Shown: one piece after another, positions 45,198 through 58,528 of the stretch
How the letters are laid out: each line of letters opens with the position of its first letter
Position numbering within the stretch: the stretch's first letter is position 1
NCBI RefSeq assembly: GCF_046630445.1
Contig: NC_092334.1
Span: forward strand, 110,355,001-110,419,000
Reading direction: 5' to 3'
DNA length: 64,000 bases
DNA from: Rutidosis leptorrhynchoides
Lineage: Eukaryota; Streptophyta; Magnoliopsida; Asterales; Asteraceae
Program-made: the position numbers and the translations under genes
The notes under the pieces: model-generated
The model's input: the letters and a program-made list of their open reading frames with translations, nothing else
Database searches by the model: none
What the model was told of the DNA's origin: nothing

Positions 45198-48100
45198 TCA
45201 CGTGAATGTGGTTTTCTCTTGATCTTCGGGTGCTATTGGAATTTGAAAATATCCGGAAAATCCATCTAGAAAACAATAGTAACTATTTCCGGCTAATCTT
45301 TCCAACATTTGATCTATGAAAGGTAAGGGAAAGTGATCTTTTCTGGTGGCGTCATTTAATTTTCTATAATCAATACATACACGCCATCCTGTTACAGTCC
45401 TAGTAGGAATAAGCTCATTTTTCTCATGTGTAATGACAGTCATGCCACCCTTCTTAGGCGCGCATTGAACTGGGCTTACCCATGGACTATCAGAAATTGG
45501 ATAAATTAGACCTGCATCTAGCAGTTTAATAATCTCTTTCTTAACTACATCTTGCATATTAGGATTTAGTCTTCGTTGGCGTTGCACATACATTTTATGA
45601 TCTTCTTCCATAAGGATTTTATGTGTGCAATACGAAGGACTTATTCCTTTAATATCATGAATCTTCCATGCAATGGCTGGTTTATGAGCTTTCAACACAG
45701 AAATGAGTTGTGATTTCTCATTTTCAGTAAGAGAAGATGATATTATTACATGTAATTCAGATTCACTATGTAAATAAGCGTATTCCAAATGGTTTGGAAG
45801 TGGCTTTAACTCTAATTTCGGAGGTTCTTCTATCGATGATTTGTATCGATATCTGTCTTCTTCTTTTAGCATTTGAATTTCTTCTGTTGTTGGTTCATAT
45901 CCATTAGCTATAAGTGTAGCTAACATTTCAGCTTCATCAATTGGTTCATTACCTTCTCCTAAAGAACATTCCCCTGTTCCTTGTAATTCTGGAAATTCTT
46001 CTAATAATTCTGCATGTGCATCTATAATTTGAATATAATAACATGTATCATCTGCAGATTGTGGTTGTTGCATTGCTCTATCAACTGAAAAGGTAACACT
46101 CTCATCCTCTATACTTAGGGTCAATTTCTTACCGAACACGTCTATCATTGCTTTAGCCGTGTTTAAGAATGGTCTTCCTAATATGAGAGGAACTTGAGAA
46201 TCTTCTTCCATGTCCAAAACAACAAAATCTACTAGAAATACTAAAGTACCAACTTTAACTAGCATGTTCTCCATTATCCCTCTAGGATATTTTATTGATC
46301 TATCGGCTAGTTGTATGCTTATTCTGGTTGGTTTCAATTCTCCAAGGTCTAGTTTAGCGTATAGTGAATACGGCATTAGATTTATACTAGTACCTAAGTC
46401 TGCCAATGCTTCTATTGAACTAAGACTACCCAGAAAACATGGAATTGTGAAACTTCCTGGATCAAATAATTTTTCTGGTATCTTATTCAACAGCACTGCT
46501 GAACAATTAGCATTCATGGTAACAGCCGAGAGTTCTTCCATTTTCTTTCTATTTGAGATTAGATCTTTCAAGAATTTAGCATATCTAGGCATTCCTGAAA
46601 TTACATCAATGAAAGGAAGATTTACATTTATCTGTTTAAACATATCCAAGAATTTAGATTGCTCGGCTTTAAGTTTCTCTTTCTTCATTTTACTCGGGTA
46701 AGGAAGTGGTGGTTGGTATGGTTTAGCATAAGGTTTAGCCTTAACTGTGTTATCTTCATTAACCTTCTCAACTACAGGTTCTTTTTCCTTATCTTGATCA
46801 GGTTGTGGTTCTTGTGGAGTAGGAATAGCTTCATCAGAAGTTACAGGTATTTCAGGTGGTTTAAGTGTTGTACCACTTCTTGTGGTAATGGCTTTAGCTG
46901 TTTCATTCCGGGGGTTAGCATTTGTATCACTAGGTAGACTTCCCGGTTTTCTTTCACCTATTAACCTTGCTAGGTTACTTACTTCTTGTTCCAGATTTTG
47001 AATAGAAGCTTGTTGATTTCTAAATGCTTGACCATTTTGTTCATTGGTTTGTTTCTGAGATGTGAAAAACTGCGTTTGAGTTTCAACTAGCTTCGTCATC
47101 ATATCTTCTAAATTCGGCTTTTTATCATCGGTTTGTTGTGGTGGTTTGTTTTGAAAATTAGGTCTTTGCTGATTGTAATTATTATTGGATACTTGTTGAT
47201 TGCTAGGACCTTGTTGGTTGTTGTATGGAATATTTCTGTTATAATTTTGGTTTTGATTGTAAATCGGTCTTGGCGGTTGATAATTATTCTGATAATTATT
47301 TCCAGGTCTTTGGTTTATGTATGAAATATTCTCTCTTTGTTCCATTGTTAATTCAATACTGAGACAATCTTTTGTCAAATGTGGTCCTCCACACTGCTCA
47401 TAACTAATTCGTATTGAGTGAATATCTTTAGTCATCTTTTCCATTCGTCTCTCCACAGCATCTATTTTTGCGGAAATGGAATCTAAGTCATGGCTAGAAT
47501 CGGCTCTAGCTGCTTTAGATGATCTAACGATATCTTTTTCTTGGTGCCACTCGTGTGAGTGGGAAGCAGTGTTATCAATAATTTTGTAAGCATCAGTTTC
47601 GGTTTTCTTCATAATAGAACCACCAGCTGCTATATCTATGTCTTTTCTTGTAGTGATGTCGCATCCTTGGTAGAATATTTGTACTATTTGACAGGTGTCT
47701 AAACCATGTTGCGGACATCCTCTTAACAACTTTCCATATCTTGTCCATGCCTCATATAGAGTTTCATTTGGCTTCTGTGTGAACGTAACAATTTTTTCTT
47801 GAAGTCTTACGACTTTAGATGCAGGAAAGAATTGTTTAAGAAATTTTTCAACTAAAACGTCCCATGTATCAATCGCCCCTTCAGGTAATGATTCCAACCA
47901 ATCTTTGGCTTCTCCCTTTAAAGTCCAGGGAAATAACATGAGATATATCTGTTCATCCCCCACTTCTCGGATTTTAAATAGTGTGCAGATCCTATTAAAG
48001 GTACGTAGATGTTCATTTGGATCTTCCTTCGGCGCACCACTAAATTGGCATTGATTAGTCACCATGTGTAGAATTTGTCCTTTGATTTCATAATCTGGCG

Positions 48101-48509
48101 CATTAATGTCTGGATGAGTAATTGCGTGACCTTGGCCAGTGCGTTTAGCTCTCATTCGATCTTCCATACTTAAAGGTTCCAGATTCTCCATATTTGAATT
48201 TGTTGAATCGGAATCACTAGAGGATTCTGATTTAATGGTTCGTTCCTCAACAATCTCTGTTTGAATGATTGGTGGTTCCGGAGGAAAGTTTAGTGGTTCA
48301 GGATCTACGAATCGTTCCTGAATATTCTCCGGATTCTCAATTGTGAGGTCGGGTTCAAAAAATTGATTATCGGAAATTTGAACTGGAGTACTTGGTCGAC
48401 TGGATGACGATTCTAAAGAAAAATCAACGGCAGTAATATTTGCTAAATGTCTTGATCTAGTTACAGGTGGTGAACGTACAAAAGGTGGTGAACGTCTTGC
48501 TCGGTGCAT
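45198..48509 (-). pseudogene. gag-pol of B, part 1: Gag, protease and start of reverse transcriptase
   Basis: 1103 codons from ATG at 48509. Residues 1-110 are an acidic leader. Gag core at about 150-300 (GEAKDWLESLPEGAI, FLKQFFPASKVVRLQEKI). A zinc-knuckle remnant YEQCGGPHLTKDC has Tyr where the first Cys belongs. An Asn/Gln-rich stretch and a Pro/Lys-rich linker follow. Protease with LADLGTSINLMP (the DLG variant typical of Athila) and LILGRPFL. RT start with WVSPVQCAPKKGGMTV, WRVCIDYRKLND and FLDGFSGYFQI. It stops at TGA 45200-45198 inside RT. Gag and Pol share one frame, as in other Athila elements. Confidence 0.92.
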
Positions 48510-50012
48510 TCACTGAATATCCTATTAGTTTTTAAAAGGAAAGAAAAATTATAATAAGTTATCCAATCAATAGACTTTTCTGATTTTGCCCACGTTTCGA
48601 ATAGCCAAAAGATGCAGCAGAGGGGCAGGATTCGTTTGGTCTCAATATAATTGAGGACTGTTTGGCTCCAATAACCCGGTCCACGTACAAATCCAACTAT
48701 TACTACGAACCAGAAAATTTTGATGTCTATTAATTTAACCACTTAAAATAAATTTTCGTAATTTTAAGAAATTTAGATAAGAAGTAGAATAAAAATCTAT
48801 GTCCTAAAACTAGAATAGCGAGAAATAAGAAAGAAAAAGAGCTCGTCGGAAAAAGATCGAAAAAGAAAAATAGTTTAAAAATAAAAGGTGACGGAAAAAT
48901 AAAAGAAACTTATAAAACTTAAAAACACTTGACTAACCTAACCTTATTACTACAACTAACTTAAAATTATAATCGCAAATTGAGATTACTAATTGGAATG
49001 ATAATTGATACATAGGTAAAAGTCGTCTAAAAATATTAAAGCTTACAATAAAAACTATATCCCAAATGAAAATATCTTATAAAGGTACTAAAACTTAAAA
49101 AGGCGTCGCAAAATTCTAAAGCAACTAAATCTTAGTCTAAAGAAAAAGCACTTAAGGGATTTTACGGCAAAGCCTAAAAATCTAGAAGTAAAAATAACTA
49201 TGGCAAAAACTAAGTTTAAAACTAAATATGAGCGAAAAATACAAATATTACGCTAAAACGATTAAAAAGGGACAAAATATAAAAATATACAAAAAGTTGT
49301 AAAAAGTACAATTTTTATAAAAATATTATTTTTATATTATTTATTAAAAGTATTAATTTAAATATATAAATAAAACTAATTAAACTTAATATAACTAAAT
49401 GATTAAAATTAAATATTAATTTAATTAAAACCTAAATCTTAATTAATTAATAATAATAATTATTACTCCGTATTAAATGCGATTAGGGTTTCTGGCAGGC
49501 GTGTCAGAAAAAGCTCCGCGAGTTGCGGTATTCGAAGCAGCAAACCCCGCGAGTCGCGGGGTTCAAAAATTCAACTCTGGTACAGTTTGAATTTGACGCG
49601 TTTTTTTTTTTTTTTATATTTTCTGTTTTTATATTTTCTGTTTTAAAATCTAATTAAAATATTTATATAATTTAAATAAAACTTATCTTTAATAACTAAG
49701 ATAAAAATAAAATACTTTATAATTTTATAAATAATAATCTAAAAAATATAGATTTATATATAATTTTTTTTTTTCAGTTTTGATTTTTTTTTTTAAATAA
49801 AAACAAAATACTTAAATAAAACTTATATAAAAATAAAGAAACTTTATAAAACTTAAATATTTAACAAAATCTTAAAAATACTTATTTTTGTTTTTCTTTT
49901 TATATTTTCGAATATTTAAAACGTATTTTTATAAAAATGAATTTTAATAAAAGTTAACTAAAAATCTTTTTTTTTTCTTTTATATTAGCGTTGCGCTTCC
50001 GGCGTTTAAGTA
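48510..50012 (-). other. Leader of B between primer site and gag
   Basis: 1.5 kb, AT-rich, without ORF support. It holds one GC-rich palindrome pair at 49514-49561 and several A/T homopolymers. Confidence 0.75.
49514..49561. repeat. GC-rich palindromes in leader of B
   Basis: CTCCGCGAGTTGCGG (49514-49528) and CCCCGCGAGTCGCGGGG (49545-49561). The second is itself a palindrome of 8-base arms around one G. Confidence 0.88.
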
Positions 50013-50032
50013 GATCCCCGGCAGCGGCGCCA
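50013..50032 (-). other. Primer binding site of B (tRNA-Asp type)
   Basis: On the minus strand TGGCGCCGCTGCCGGGGATC, eight bases from the LTR end. It resembles the tRNA-Asp 3' end complement used by Athila elements, with one difference (GCTGCC rather than GTTGCC). Confidence 0.85.
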
Positions 50033-50040
50033 AAAATACT

Positions 50041-52020
50041 TGATGTTTCGCGAGGTGTATATAAAATACTATTAAATTTTACAAGGAAATACTATTAAAT
50101 ACGATACAATTTTACACAAGATATTTATTTATTTAGAGAATGGATATACTTAAACCTTGCTACAACACTTATAGGCAGTGTACCTAATCGTACAGTAGTG
50201 TAGTTTTTAGTAAGTCCGATTCGTTCCACAGGGAATCTTTTTAAACAAAGCTTAACGCTATATTAGTTTACTTTTATAAAAATACAAATATATATATAAG
50301 TAATATTATTATTATAAAGGGGAGTTTTTACCGTTTAATGACCGGTTTGTCGATTTTAAAACTTTAGTCGCAGTTAAAACCAAATGTAAAATAATAAATA
50401 CAAGACTTAATTTAAAGCGTAAAGTAAATAACGATAATGAAATTGCGAATAATAAAAGTGCGATAAAATAAACTTGCGATAATTAAAAAGTACGATAATT
50501 AAAAGGGCAATTAAATACAATAACAATAAATAAAAATGCGATAATTAGAAGTGCAATTAAATATAAAATAAAGGAAATTAAATATGAAATAAAAGAATTA
50601 TGCTTATTTAAACTTCCGTAATCATGATGTTTGACGTGTTGATTTTAGTTTTATGCCCATGGGTTAATTGTCCTTTGTCCTGGATTATTTAATATGTTCA
50701 TACGGATTTGTCCATAATAGTCCATCAGTCATAAATATAAAGAGCGAAAGCCTTCGGCAAATTATTCTTATTCCCGAAGTCAAATATTCCAACTAATTGG
50801 GGATTCGAATTGTAACAAGGTTTTAATACTTTGTTTAATGAATACACCAGGTTATCGACTGCGTGTAAACCAAGGTTTTACTACTTTGTTAACAATTACA
50901 CCAATTACCCTTGAATGTAATTCACCCCTGTTTCAACAAGTCTATTAACTATTAATCCAGTTCCGTGTCCGGTAAAATGAATAATTATTGGTATTTATAG
51001 ATATCCCGCCCACCGTATCCAGTCAAGCGTATGTGGTTATATATAAATACGTCGAATTATAAGTTTGTATATTAAATTAACAAGGTATTGTTTAGTTAAT
51101 ATAAAACCCATTAATAGCCCATAGTCTAATTTCCACAAGTGTCGTTCTTTTGTCCAAACCCCAATTATGGTACAAAGTCCAATTACCCAATTTTAGTAAT
51201 TAGCCCAACATCATGATTACTTCGGATTAAATAAGCATAATAATAACTTAGCTACGAGACATTAATGTAAAAAGGTTGAACATAACTTACAATGATTAAA
51301 AATAGCGTAGCGTTACACGGACAGAATTTCGACTTACACCCTTACAACATTCGCTAACATACCCTTATTATTAGAATTAAAATTAAAATTAAAATTATAA
51401 TATAAATATAAATATATACGTTATAGATAGAGAGATGGATATATTTGGTAGATTTTTACAATCAGAATGCGCGAGCTTTATAGGCATTTTCAAAATTAGG
51501 GGCTCCGCGACTCGCGGCATTTTTGGCCTTCAAACTCCGCGAGTCGCGGAGATTGAAAATACAGCTCAGTCCCTTTTGGAGTCTTTCTTGCCGACGGTTT
51601 TAAATATTAATATAATATATATATAATTTTTAAGAATTATTTATATATTATATTATATTTATGTGCATAGTTGACTTGTAATTTTTAGTCCATTGCGTCG
51701 AGCGTTGAGAGTTGACTCTGGTCCCGGTTCCGGATTTTCGAACGTCCTTGCGTACAATTTAATATCTTGTACTTTGCGTTTTGAATCTTGTACTCTTGTA
51801 ATTTCGAGACGTTTCTTATCAATAATTGGAACCACTTTGATTGTCTTTTGTACTTTTGAGCTTTTTGGCCGTTTGCGTCTTCAATTCGTCGAATCTGTCT
51901 TTTGTCTTCACCTTTTATTATTTAAACGAATATCACTTGTAAATAGAACAATTGCAACTAAAAGCTTGTCTTTCTTGAGGAATAATACTATGAAATATAT
52001 GTTCGTTTTTAGCATTATCA
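50041..52020 (-). repeat. LTR of B (5' LTR in element orientation)
   Basis: 1980 bp, about 1% different from 35091-37076. It carries the same stem-loop at 51503-51551. Confidence 0.95.
51503..51551. repeat. GC-rich inverted repeat in LTR of B, second copy
   Basis: Identical in sequence and spacing to 36559-36607. Confidence 0.92.
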
Positions 52021-53127
52021 ATTAATAAAGGTATTTTTATGAAATTCTAGAATTATGAGTATTATTAATATTGGAGTTACTATTATCACCATGATTAAGA
52101 TTAATATTATTATTATGAAAATAATCCAAATTATTTTCATTAATATTAATATTTGTATCATTTTATAATTATTAGTAGTATTATTATTATTAACATAGGT
52201 ATCATTATTAGTATTATCATTATTATTATAAAAATTACAAAGTATCATTAATCGACTTATCAAATAAACATTAATATTAGTAATACTGTTCGATTACTAA
52301 AATTTCTATTAAAACTATTAAAAATTACCATTATGATTAGAAGTAGTATTTTTACTAAAACTATCATTTTTATCGTTATCTGTATTATCTATATCATTAT
52401 TATTAAGATAAGTACGATTATGAAAATAAAAGTATTAATGATATTATTAAAGTTATAAGCCTAAAAATAAAGATTATATATATCTAAATATATATTTAAT
52501 ACACATAACTTAACTATATTAAAATAGCTATATATAAAATGAAAATATATGTAATGAAACTTATTAATCTACTATATAAATGAATTACATCACTAATAAT
52601 AATATATTTGTTCGATCACAATTATATGTATTAATAAATATACAAATGATATAGGTTCGTGAATCCAAGGCCAACCCTGCATTGTTCAGTTGTTCAATGT
52701 CGTCATATGTATTTTTACTACAAAATACAGCACTGTGAGTTTCATTTGCTCCCTTTTTAAATGCTTTTGCAATATATATATTTTTGGGACTGAGAATACA
52801 TGCGCTACTTTATAAATGTTTGACGAAATAGACACAAGTACATAAAACTACATTCTATGGCTGGATTATTAAACCGAATATGCCCCTTTTTAGTCTGGTA
52901 ATCTAAGAATTAGGGAACAGACACCCTAATTGACGCGAATCCTAAAGATAGATCAATTGAGCCCAACAAGCCCCATCCAAAGTACCGGATGTTTTAGTAC
53001 TTCGAATTTATCATGTCCGAAGGGAGTCCCGGAATGATAGGGGATATTCTATACGCATCTTGTTAAGGTCGGTTACCAGGTGTTCAGTCCATATGAATGA
53101 TTTTTGTCTCTATGCATGGGACGTATA
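52021..53127 (+). repeat. 3' LTR of O, second part
   Basis: Starts with B's right target duplication (52021-52025). From 52118 it is homologous to window positions 1-1010. It ends at GTATA (53123-53127), the target site of S. No gene. Confidence 0.88.
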
Positions 53128-56010
53128 TGTGACGACCCGAAAATTTCCGACCAAATTTAAACTTAACCTTTATATGTTTCCGACACGATAAGCAGAATTT
53201 GTAATGTTGAATCTCAAAAAGTTTGGAACTACTTTCATGTAATCAATTATCCTTTGACCGTGTTCGACGATTCACGAACAATTATGTGTATATAGATATG
53301 TATATATAATATATAATATTAACTGAAAACATTAACAAAGTATTAGATATATGATACTTTACATGAACGTATTTGTTTCGATATATTTATTGACAGAATT
53401 AAGAGATAATATCAAATGATTGAATTATCAGATACATTATGATATGATTATGGGCCAATGTTATGAGGTCCACTGTGATTTAAGAAATCTATTCTTTTTG
53501 ACAATATTCGGAAAATGGTAAAGTGATCTATAAGTAAGAATGTGGAGTGTAAATAACTTAGATGTTGGATATCGACAAGTTAAGTAACTCGACATTTTTC
53601 ATTAAGATGATTTCATACGTTTATTAAACCTTTGGACTTTATCCCATGCTTCACCAACATACTGTAATTTAAAAACTTGAAACCTATTATGAATATATAT
53701 AATTCTACTTTTCTAAAATGTTTTATGATATAACGATTTAAATTAATATTAAATATATTTATACGCGTATTATACGTACATAGTTTTATACTTTTACTAT
53801 ACTTTTACTATACTTTAACTTTACATTTACTTTACTTTTACTTTACTTTAACTTTAATAATTCACTTTAATAATTCACTTTAATAATTCATACTTTAATA
53901 ATTCACTTTAATAATTCATACTTTAATAATTCACTTTAATAATTCATACTTTAATAATTCACTTTAATAATTCATACTTTAATAATTCACTTTAATAATT
54001 TAAAAATCTATTATAAATAGAATTCAATAGGTTTCATTATTTCATAGAAACTTGAAAATATATTTCTCTAAACTCTCTCAATCGAATTACATATATATAT
54101 TTACTTAGTATTATTTCAAGATATTATTAGTATACATAAAATACTACGACGGAGTTATATTCAGACGATTTCAAAATAAGTTTTCAAACGGGATAGAGCT
54201 AAGGAAATTATGGGTTATAGCTATGGAGGTTATGGGTATTGTTCGAGGGTATTGCTCGTGAGGTCAACCTAACGTTTATCATTTTCGTTGCGTCTACGTA
54301 CTTTCCTGCAATATTGAATCACAATATTGATACGTGAGCATTCATATCTTATTTTTTTTATATTCATAGTGTATCCCTGACTAGTGCTCGAGTATATATG
54401 ATTATGCATGTTTGTATGCTTAGTTTCGTCGTTAAATAGTTTATGATAAATCACGAATATGATACATATGCTACTGAGATAAGGTATATGATATGCATGT
54501 CGTTAAAAAGCTAAAGAAAAATTAATAACTTTTCATTTAGAAATCGTGTGGGTTCGATGAACGGATTAAAAGATATGGCCAACTGAATTATTATTAATTT
54601 TAATATTATTATTAAAACTATTATTATAATTGTTATCAGTTGATGTTATTACTAAAATTATCTTTATTACTAAAAATTAATATTTTTATTGAAACTATCA
54701 TTTTATTATTTGTATCATTATTATTATTATCAATATTATTTAATCAAATAAATATGCGTACAAAGATATTTTTACCACACGTAATATAATTACATTAATA
54801 ATACATACCACTATATTTTTATGATATCAAGTGAATTTTATAAATTTTATTACTTGAGATATATAAAAGTATATTTTTATCATATATGAATTTAAATATA
54901 AATTTTTATTTATTAATAAATGACTTGTATTATTTAGTATAATAAGATCTGATAAATATATTTAAATATATAAAACGACTATATATAAGTTATATAATAA
55001 ACATGTATAGATTTTGGAAGTCATTTTGGGTCAAGTTGACTTTTGTTGACTTTTGCATGTCGGTCTCGAGCATTAGGATTGTGATACACTACGACTTGAC
55101 CTAAATTGTTAGACAGATATTGACCAACATATAAATATATATACTTAATATAGGTTCGTGAATCCGAGACAAACCCTGCACTTGTTCAGTTCCGTCATAT
55201 ACATAATTGCTACGAAATACAGTATTGTGAGTTTCATTTGCTCCTTTTTAATTGCTTTTGCAATATATATTTTTGGGCTGAGAATACATGCGTTGTTTTA
55301 TAAATGTTTTACGAAATAGACACAAGTACTAAAACTAATTCTACGTGGGTTTAAACCAGAAATATACCCTTAGCTTGGTAACATTAAACTACTTGTCTAT
55401 GTACGGTAGGCGCGAATCCTAAAGATAGATCTATTGGGCCTGACAAACCCCATCCTGACTATGGGATGCTTTAGTACTTCGAGGTTATTTTAAACACACC
55501 TGATCTGGTGTACTTCAGAGGGTAAAACATGAACGTTAAGGCTTGTTACCGGGTGCCTACAACTTACAGAATACTTTTATACACTTGCGAGTGTACATAT
55601 ATTTATAAACGGAAATCTTGTGGTCTATTAATATATTGAAATGATTGTTATGATAAACCTATGAACTCACCAACCTTTTGGTTGACACTTTAAAGCATGT
55701 TTATTCTCAGGTATTAAAGAAATCTTCCGCTGTGCATTAGCTCATTTTAAGGATATTACTTGGAGTCATTCATGGCATATTTTGAAAGACGTTGCATTCG
55801 AGTCATTGAGTTCATCAAGATTATTATTAAGCCAATTATAGTTGGATGTATTATGAAATAGTGTGCATGCCGTCAACTTTCGTTGTAAAGAAAGTTTGTC
55901 TTTTAAAAACGAATGCAATGTTTGTAAAATGTATCATATAGAGGTCAAATACCTCGCGATGTAATCAACTATTGTGAATCATTTATAATGTATATGAACG
56001 GATCCTTTCA
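53128..56010 (+). mobile_element. Solo LTR S
   Basis: 2883 bp, starts TGTGACGACCCG and ends GATCCTTTCA, flanked by GTATA at 53123-53127 and 56011-56015. The empty site is visible in O's 5' LTR at about 1009, where the sequence runs through uninterrupted. No internal region or second LTR exists, so LTR-LTR recombination removed the rest. Its start and right third resemble O's LTR, indicating a related family. Tandem repeats fill 53859-54003. Confidence 0.95.
53859..54003. repeat. Short tandem repeat in S (ACTTTAATAATTC units)
   Basis: Alternating CACTTTAATAATT and CATACTTTAATAATT units, about ten in all, preceded by CTTTA-rich sequence. Confidence 0.9.
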
Positions 56011-56437
56011 GTATATTTATGAGAAAATGGAAATAAAAATCTTGTGGTCTATTAAAATAATGAAAATGATTGATTATGATAAACTAATGAACTCACCAAC
56101 CTTTTGGTTGACACTTGAAAGCATGTTTATTCTCAGGTATGAAAGAAATCTTCCGCTGTACATTTGCTCATTTTAGAGATATTACTTGGAGTCGTTCATG
56201 ACATATTTCAAAAGACGTTGTATTCGAGTCATTGAGTTCATCAAGATTATTATTAAGTCAATTATAGTTGAATATATTATGAAATGGTATGCATGCCGTC
56301 AACTTTCGATGTAATGAAAGTTTGTCTTTTAAAAATGAATGCAATGTTTGTAAAATTGTATCATATAGAGGTCAAGTACCTCGCGATGTAACCAAATGTA
56401 ATGTATTCGTCCTGATGGATTAGGACGGGTCGTTAGA
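56011..56437 (+). repeat. 3' LTR of O, third part (end of O)
   Basis: Begins with the right GTATA of S, matches window positions about 1010-1431, and ends GTTAGA at 56437. Confidence 0.88.
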
Positions 56438-56989
56438 GCATTGACCTTTAGTTGAACATATGATTTGCGTGTTAGTGTCAAGAGAGATTCTAACAGTGTT
56501 TAAAATTTGTGGTGTCAATTTATTATAACTTTGTGGTTTACTTTGTGAGTTACTTCCATGAGAGAAATTGGAAGTAAGCAGTGTTCTAAGTGATAACATG
56601 CTTGATCTTTTATGACATGATTATACTTAGTGATTCTTAGTGATTAAAAGTTATCTTAGTGATCCTGGCTAGAATACTCCTTCAAAAGATCGCAAGGATA
56701 TTCTAAAGTACTTGGTGACTCTTTGTGATAATGGCTTTCCACCAAATGTGGAGATATCTTAGTGAAAAAACTCTCAGATGGGCATTCCGGATTGGATTAA
56801 AAAACGTTGGTTAAAATCTTCTTCAACCGCTATAAATTACTGTGTTTGTATTTCTTTATCTGTGCACTTATTTACATTACAAACACATTATCAATTTATT
56901 AAGGTCAAGTTATTATCGAAATTATTTAAAAAGAGGAAATTAAACTAGTAAGGAGTTTATTCAACACCCCTTTTTAGTTACTTATTGAT
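56438..56989. other. Flank of O, no supported gene
   Basis: AT-rich. The first five bases GCATT are the expected right target duplication of O. The string TTTATTCAACACCCCTTTTT near 56957 faintly recalls Ty1/copia LTR-leader junctions, but nothing confirms it. Confidence 0.4.
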
Positions 56990-58090
56990 CGAATTGTCTA
57001 AATTCATTTAAACAATAACGCCATAAAATGATCTGGGACTCCATATTGCTAGGCTACCTTTTTCAGATGAAGCTAATGCATGCTTTCATTTGACCAATGT
57101 ATGTTTTTTTCACATTTACTTCTACCCCAAAAGAAACATGAACGTAAGCTTTCAAGTTTTTTCTAGTATAGCTTTCGAGTAAATAACGACAAGTAATAGA
57201 TTCCAAGGCTACCGATCATAGATTTAATAAGATATGAACTTACTCCCACCGATACTAAATTAACTTTCCATCTTTGACAATTTTAATTTGAATTGGTAGA
57301 CCAACAATGTCTAATTGCCAACGCGGTTTCTATTCACACCCTTAGGGCCTTAGGCAATCCTAAATATTTAGATGGAAATCTCCCTCTATCACAACTCAAA
57401 ACCATGTGCATTCCATTTCCTCATCTGAAACACCATTTCAAATGGACAAGAGCATCATCTCCATGAAAACAAATGAGATGCTCTAACATCATTATGACCA
57501 GCCGAAGCACCCTTAATAATGTTCAAGTCCTTCGAAACCTTGAAGTCAATGTGGAGTCATTCCATTATTATCAAGAACAAAATCGGACTCAACGAATCAT
57601 ATTGACGAAGCCCAGTTCTAAGAGAAAATTCCTTAGTCGGGCTTCCATTTATCAAAACTGACGTACTCGAAGATTTGATACACATATCTATCCACTTCTT
57701 CCATTTTGCTCCAAAACTCGGTTTGTTTAACATACCACCAACGGGTCATCCAAAATCTGTTGACCTGTTATGAATGAAAATTTTTCACTACATATCACTT
57801 TATCTATCACTTAAGCCAACCTGTTTTTAAGAATCTTCGCAACGATTTCATAAAAAACTCCGCTCAAAGATATGGGCCGATTATAAGTCCCGAGAGTCAG
57901 ATTGTTTACCTAATATGAATTAAGATTATAAAGGCTGATGTGATCCTTTTGGTAATAACCCTTCGACAAAAGCCTTTTCAACAGAATTCACGAGATCATA
58001 TTTTAACACATGTCCGGCTCGGGAGCTTGATACTACCACAAGATCATACGGCTTCTAGAATCTCCTTTTCACTAACCATGCACTCTAACC
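56990..58090 (-). pseudogene. Decayed L1-type LINE reverse transcriptase
   Basis: Minus-strand reading, in shifting frames, gives LINE RT landmarks in the right order: KEILEAV then SCGSIK (about 58030-58077), LLPKGSH (about 57950), and the run KWKKWIDMC, VLINGSPTKEFSL and LSPILFLIIME (about 57710-57560). A later part (about 57180-57010) resembles the RT C-terminal segment (ALAS, EKG). Stops and frameshifts are many, so this is an old fragment. The 5' endonuclease and the 3' end are not seen. Confidence 0.75.
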
Positions 58091-58186
58091 AAGTAACCAT
58101 AAACTTACCTTGTTTTTAAGGAAATATATGTAGGAGAATCGTTCATAATGGAATGATGAGGCTCGTTACCAAAGTTGCGTTAATAA

Positions 58187-58525
58187 GGCCACTCCCTATC
58201 GTAACTAAACTATTCATCCTCTTAATCTTCCACATCAGCGCCACATCAACACCAATATCCTATAACTAACTCATAACTAAACACTCTCTATCATGGCTAA
58301 AACAATACTCCTCTTAATATACAACGTACAAGCAATAAAGCATCAAGTCCAACAATAAAAAGCCACTGGGACCCACAATTCCTATAACTAACCTAAACAC
58401 TTCCATTAAATTCATGGTGAATGCGGGTAACTAACGCGGGTAACTAATCCGTGTCTATGGTTCATTACGGGTAACTACGGGTAATGAGCGGGTAATGACG
58501 GGTAATGGAACCATAGGGAGTGGTC
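58187..58525. mobile_element. PIF/Harbinger-type MITE, 339 bp
   Basis: Terminal inverted repeats GGCCACTCCCTAT at the left and ATAGGGAGTGGTC at the right match at 12 of 13 positions. TAA lies directly outside both ends (58184-58186 and 58526-58528), the 3-bp duplication typical of Harbinger/Tourist elements. No ORF. GGGTAA strings repeat near the right end, and the left-end sequence CACTCCCTATCGTAACTAAA has a diverged internal copy near 58283. Confidence 0.8.
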
Positions 58526-58528
58526 TAA

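Larger units (their letters stand above)
35091..52020 (-). mobile_element. Element B: Athila-lineage Ty3/gypsy retrotransposon
   Basis: 16.9 kb, LTRs 35091-37076 and 50041-52020 with ends TGAT...ATCA, inserted in O's 3' LTR. Flanks are ATCAA (35086-35090) and ATTAA (52021-52025), a 5-bp duplication with one later change. On the minus strand: LTR, tRNA-Asp-type primer site (50032), leader, gag-pol (48509-42906), a small Cys/His ORF (42742-42326), an ATHILA ORF-1/env-like ORF (40498 to about 39345), polypurine tract (37094-37077), LTR. Primer type, RT sequence and the extra 3' ORF identify the Athila lineage. The LTRs differ at roughly 15-20 sites by eye (about 1%), so insertion is recent. Pol has two premature stops. 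Confidence 0.95.

Noticed and set aside
46210..46701. 163-codon plus-strand ORF
   Set aside because: It is antisense to the gag-protease part of B's pol, so it is a shadow.
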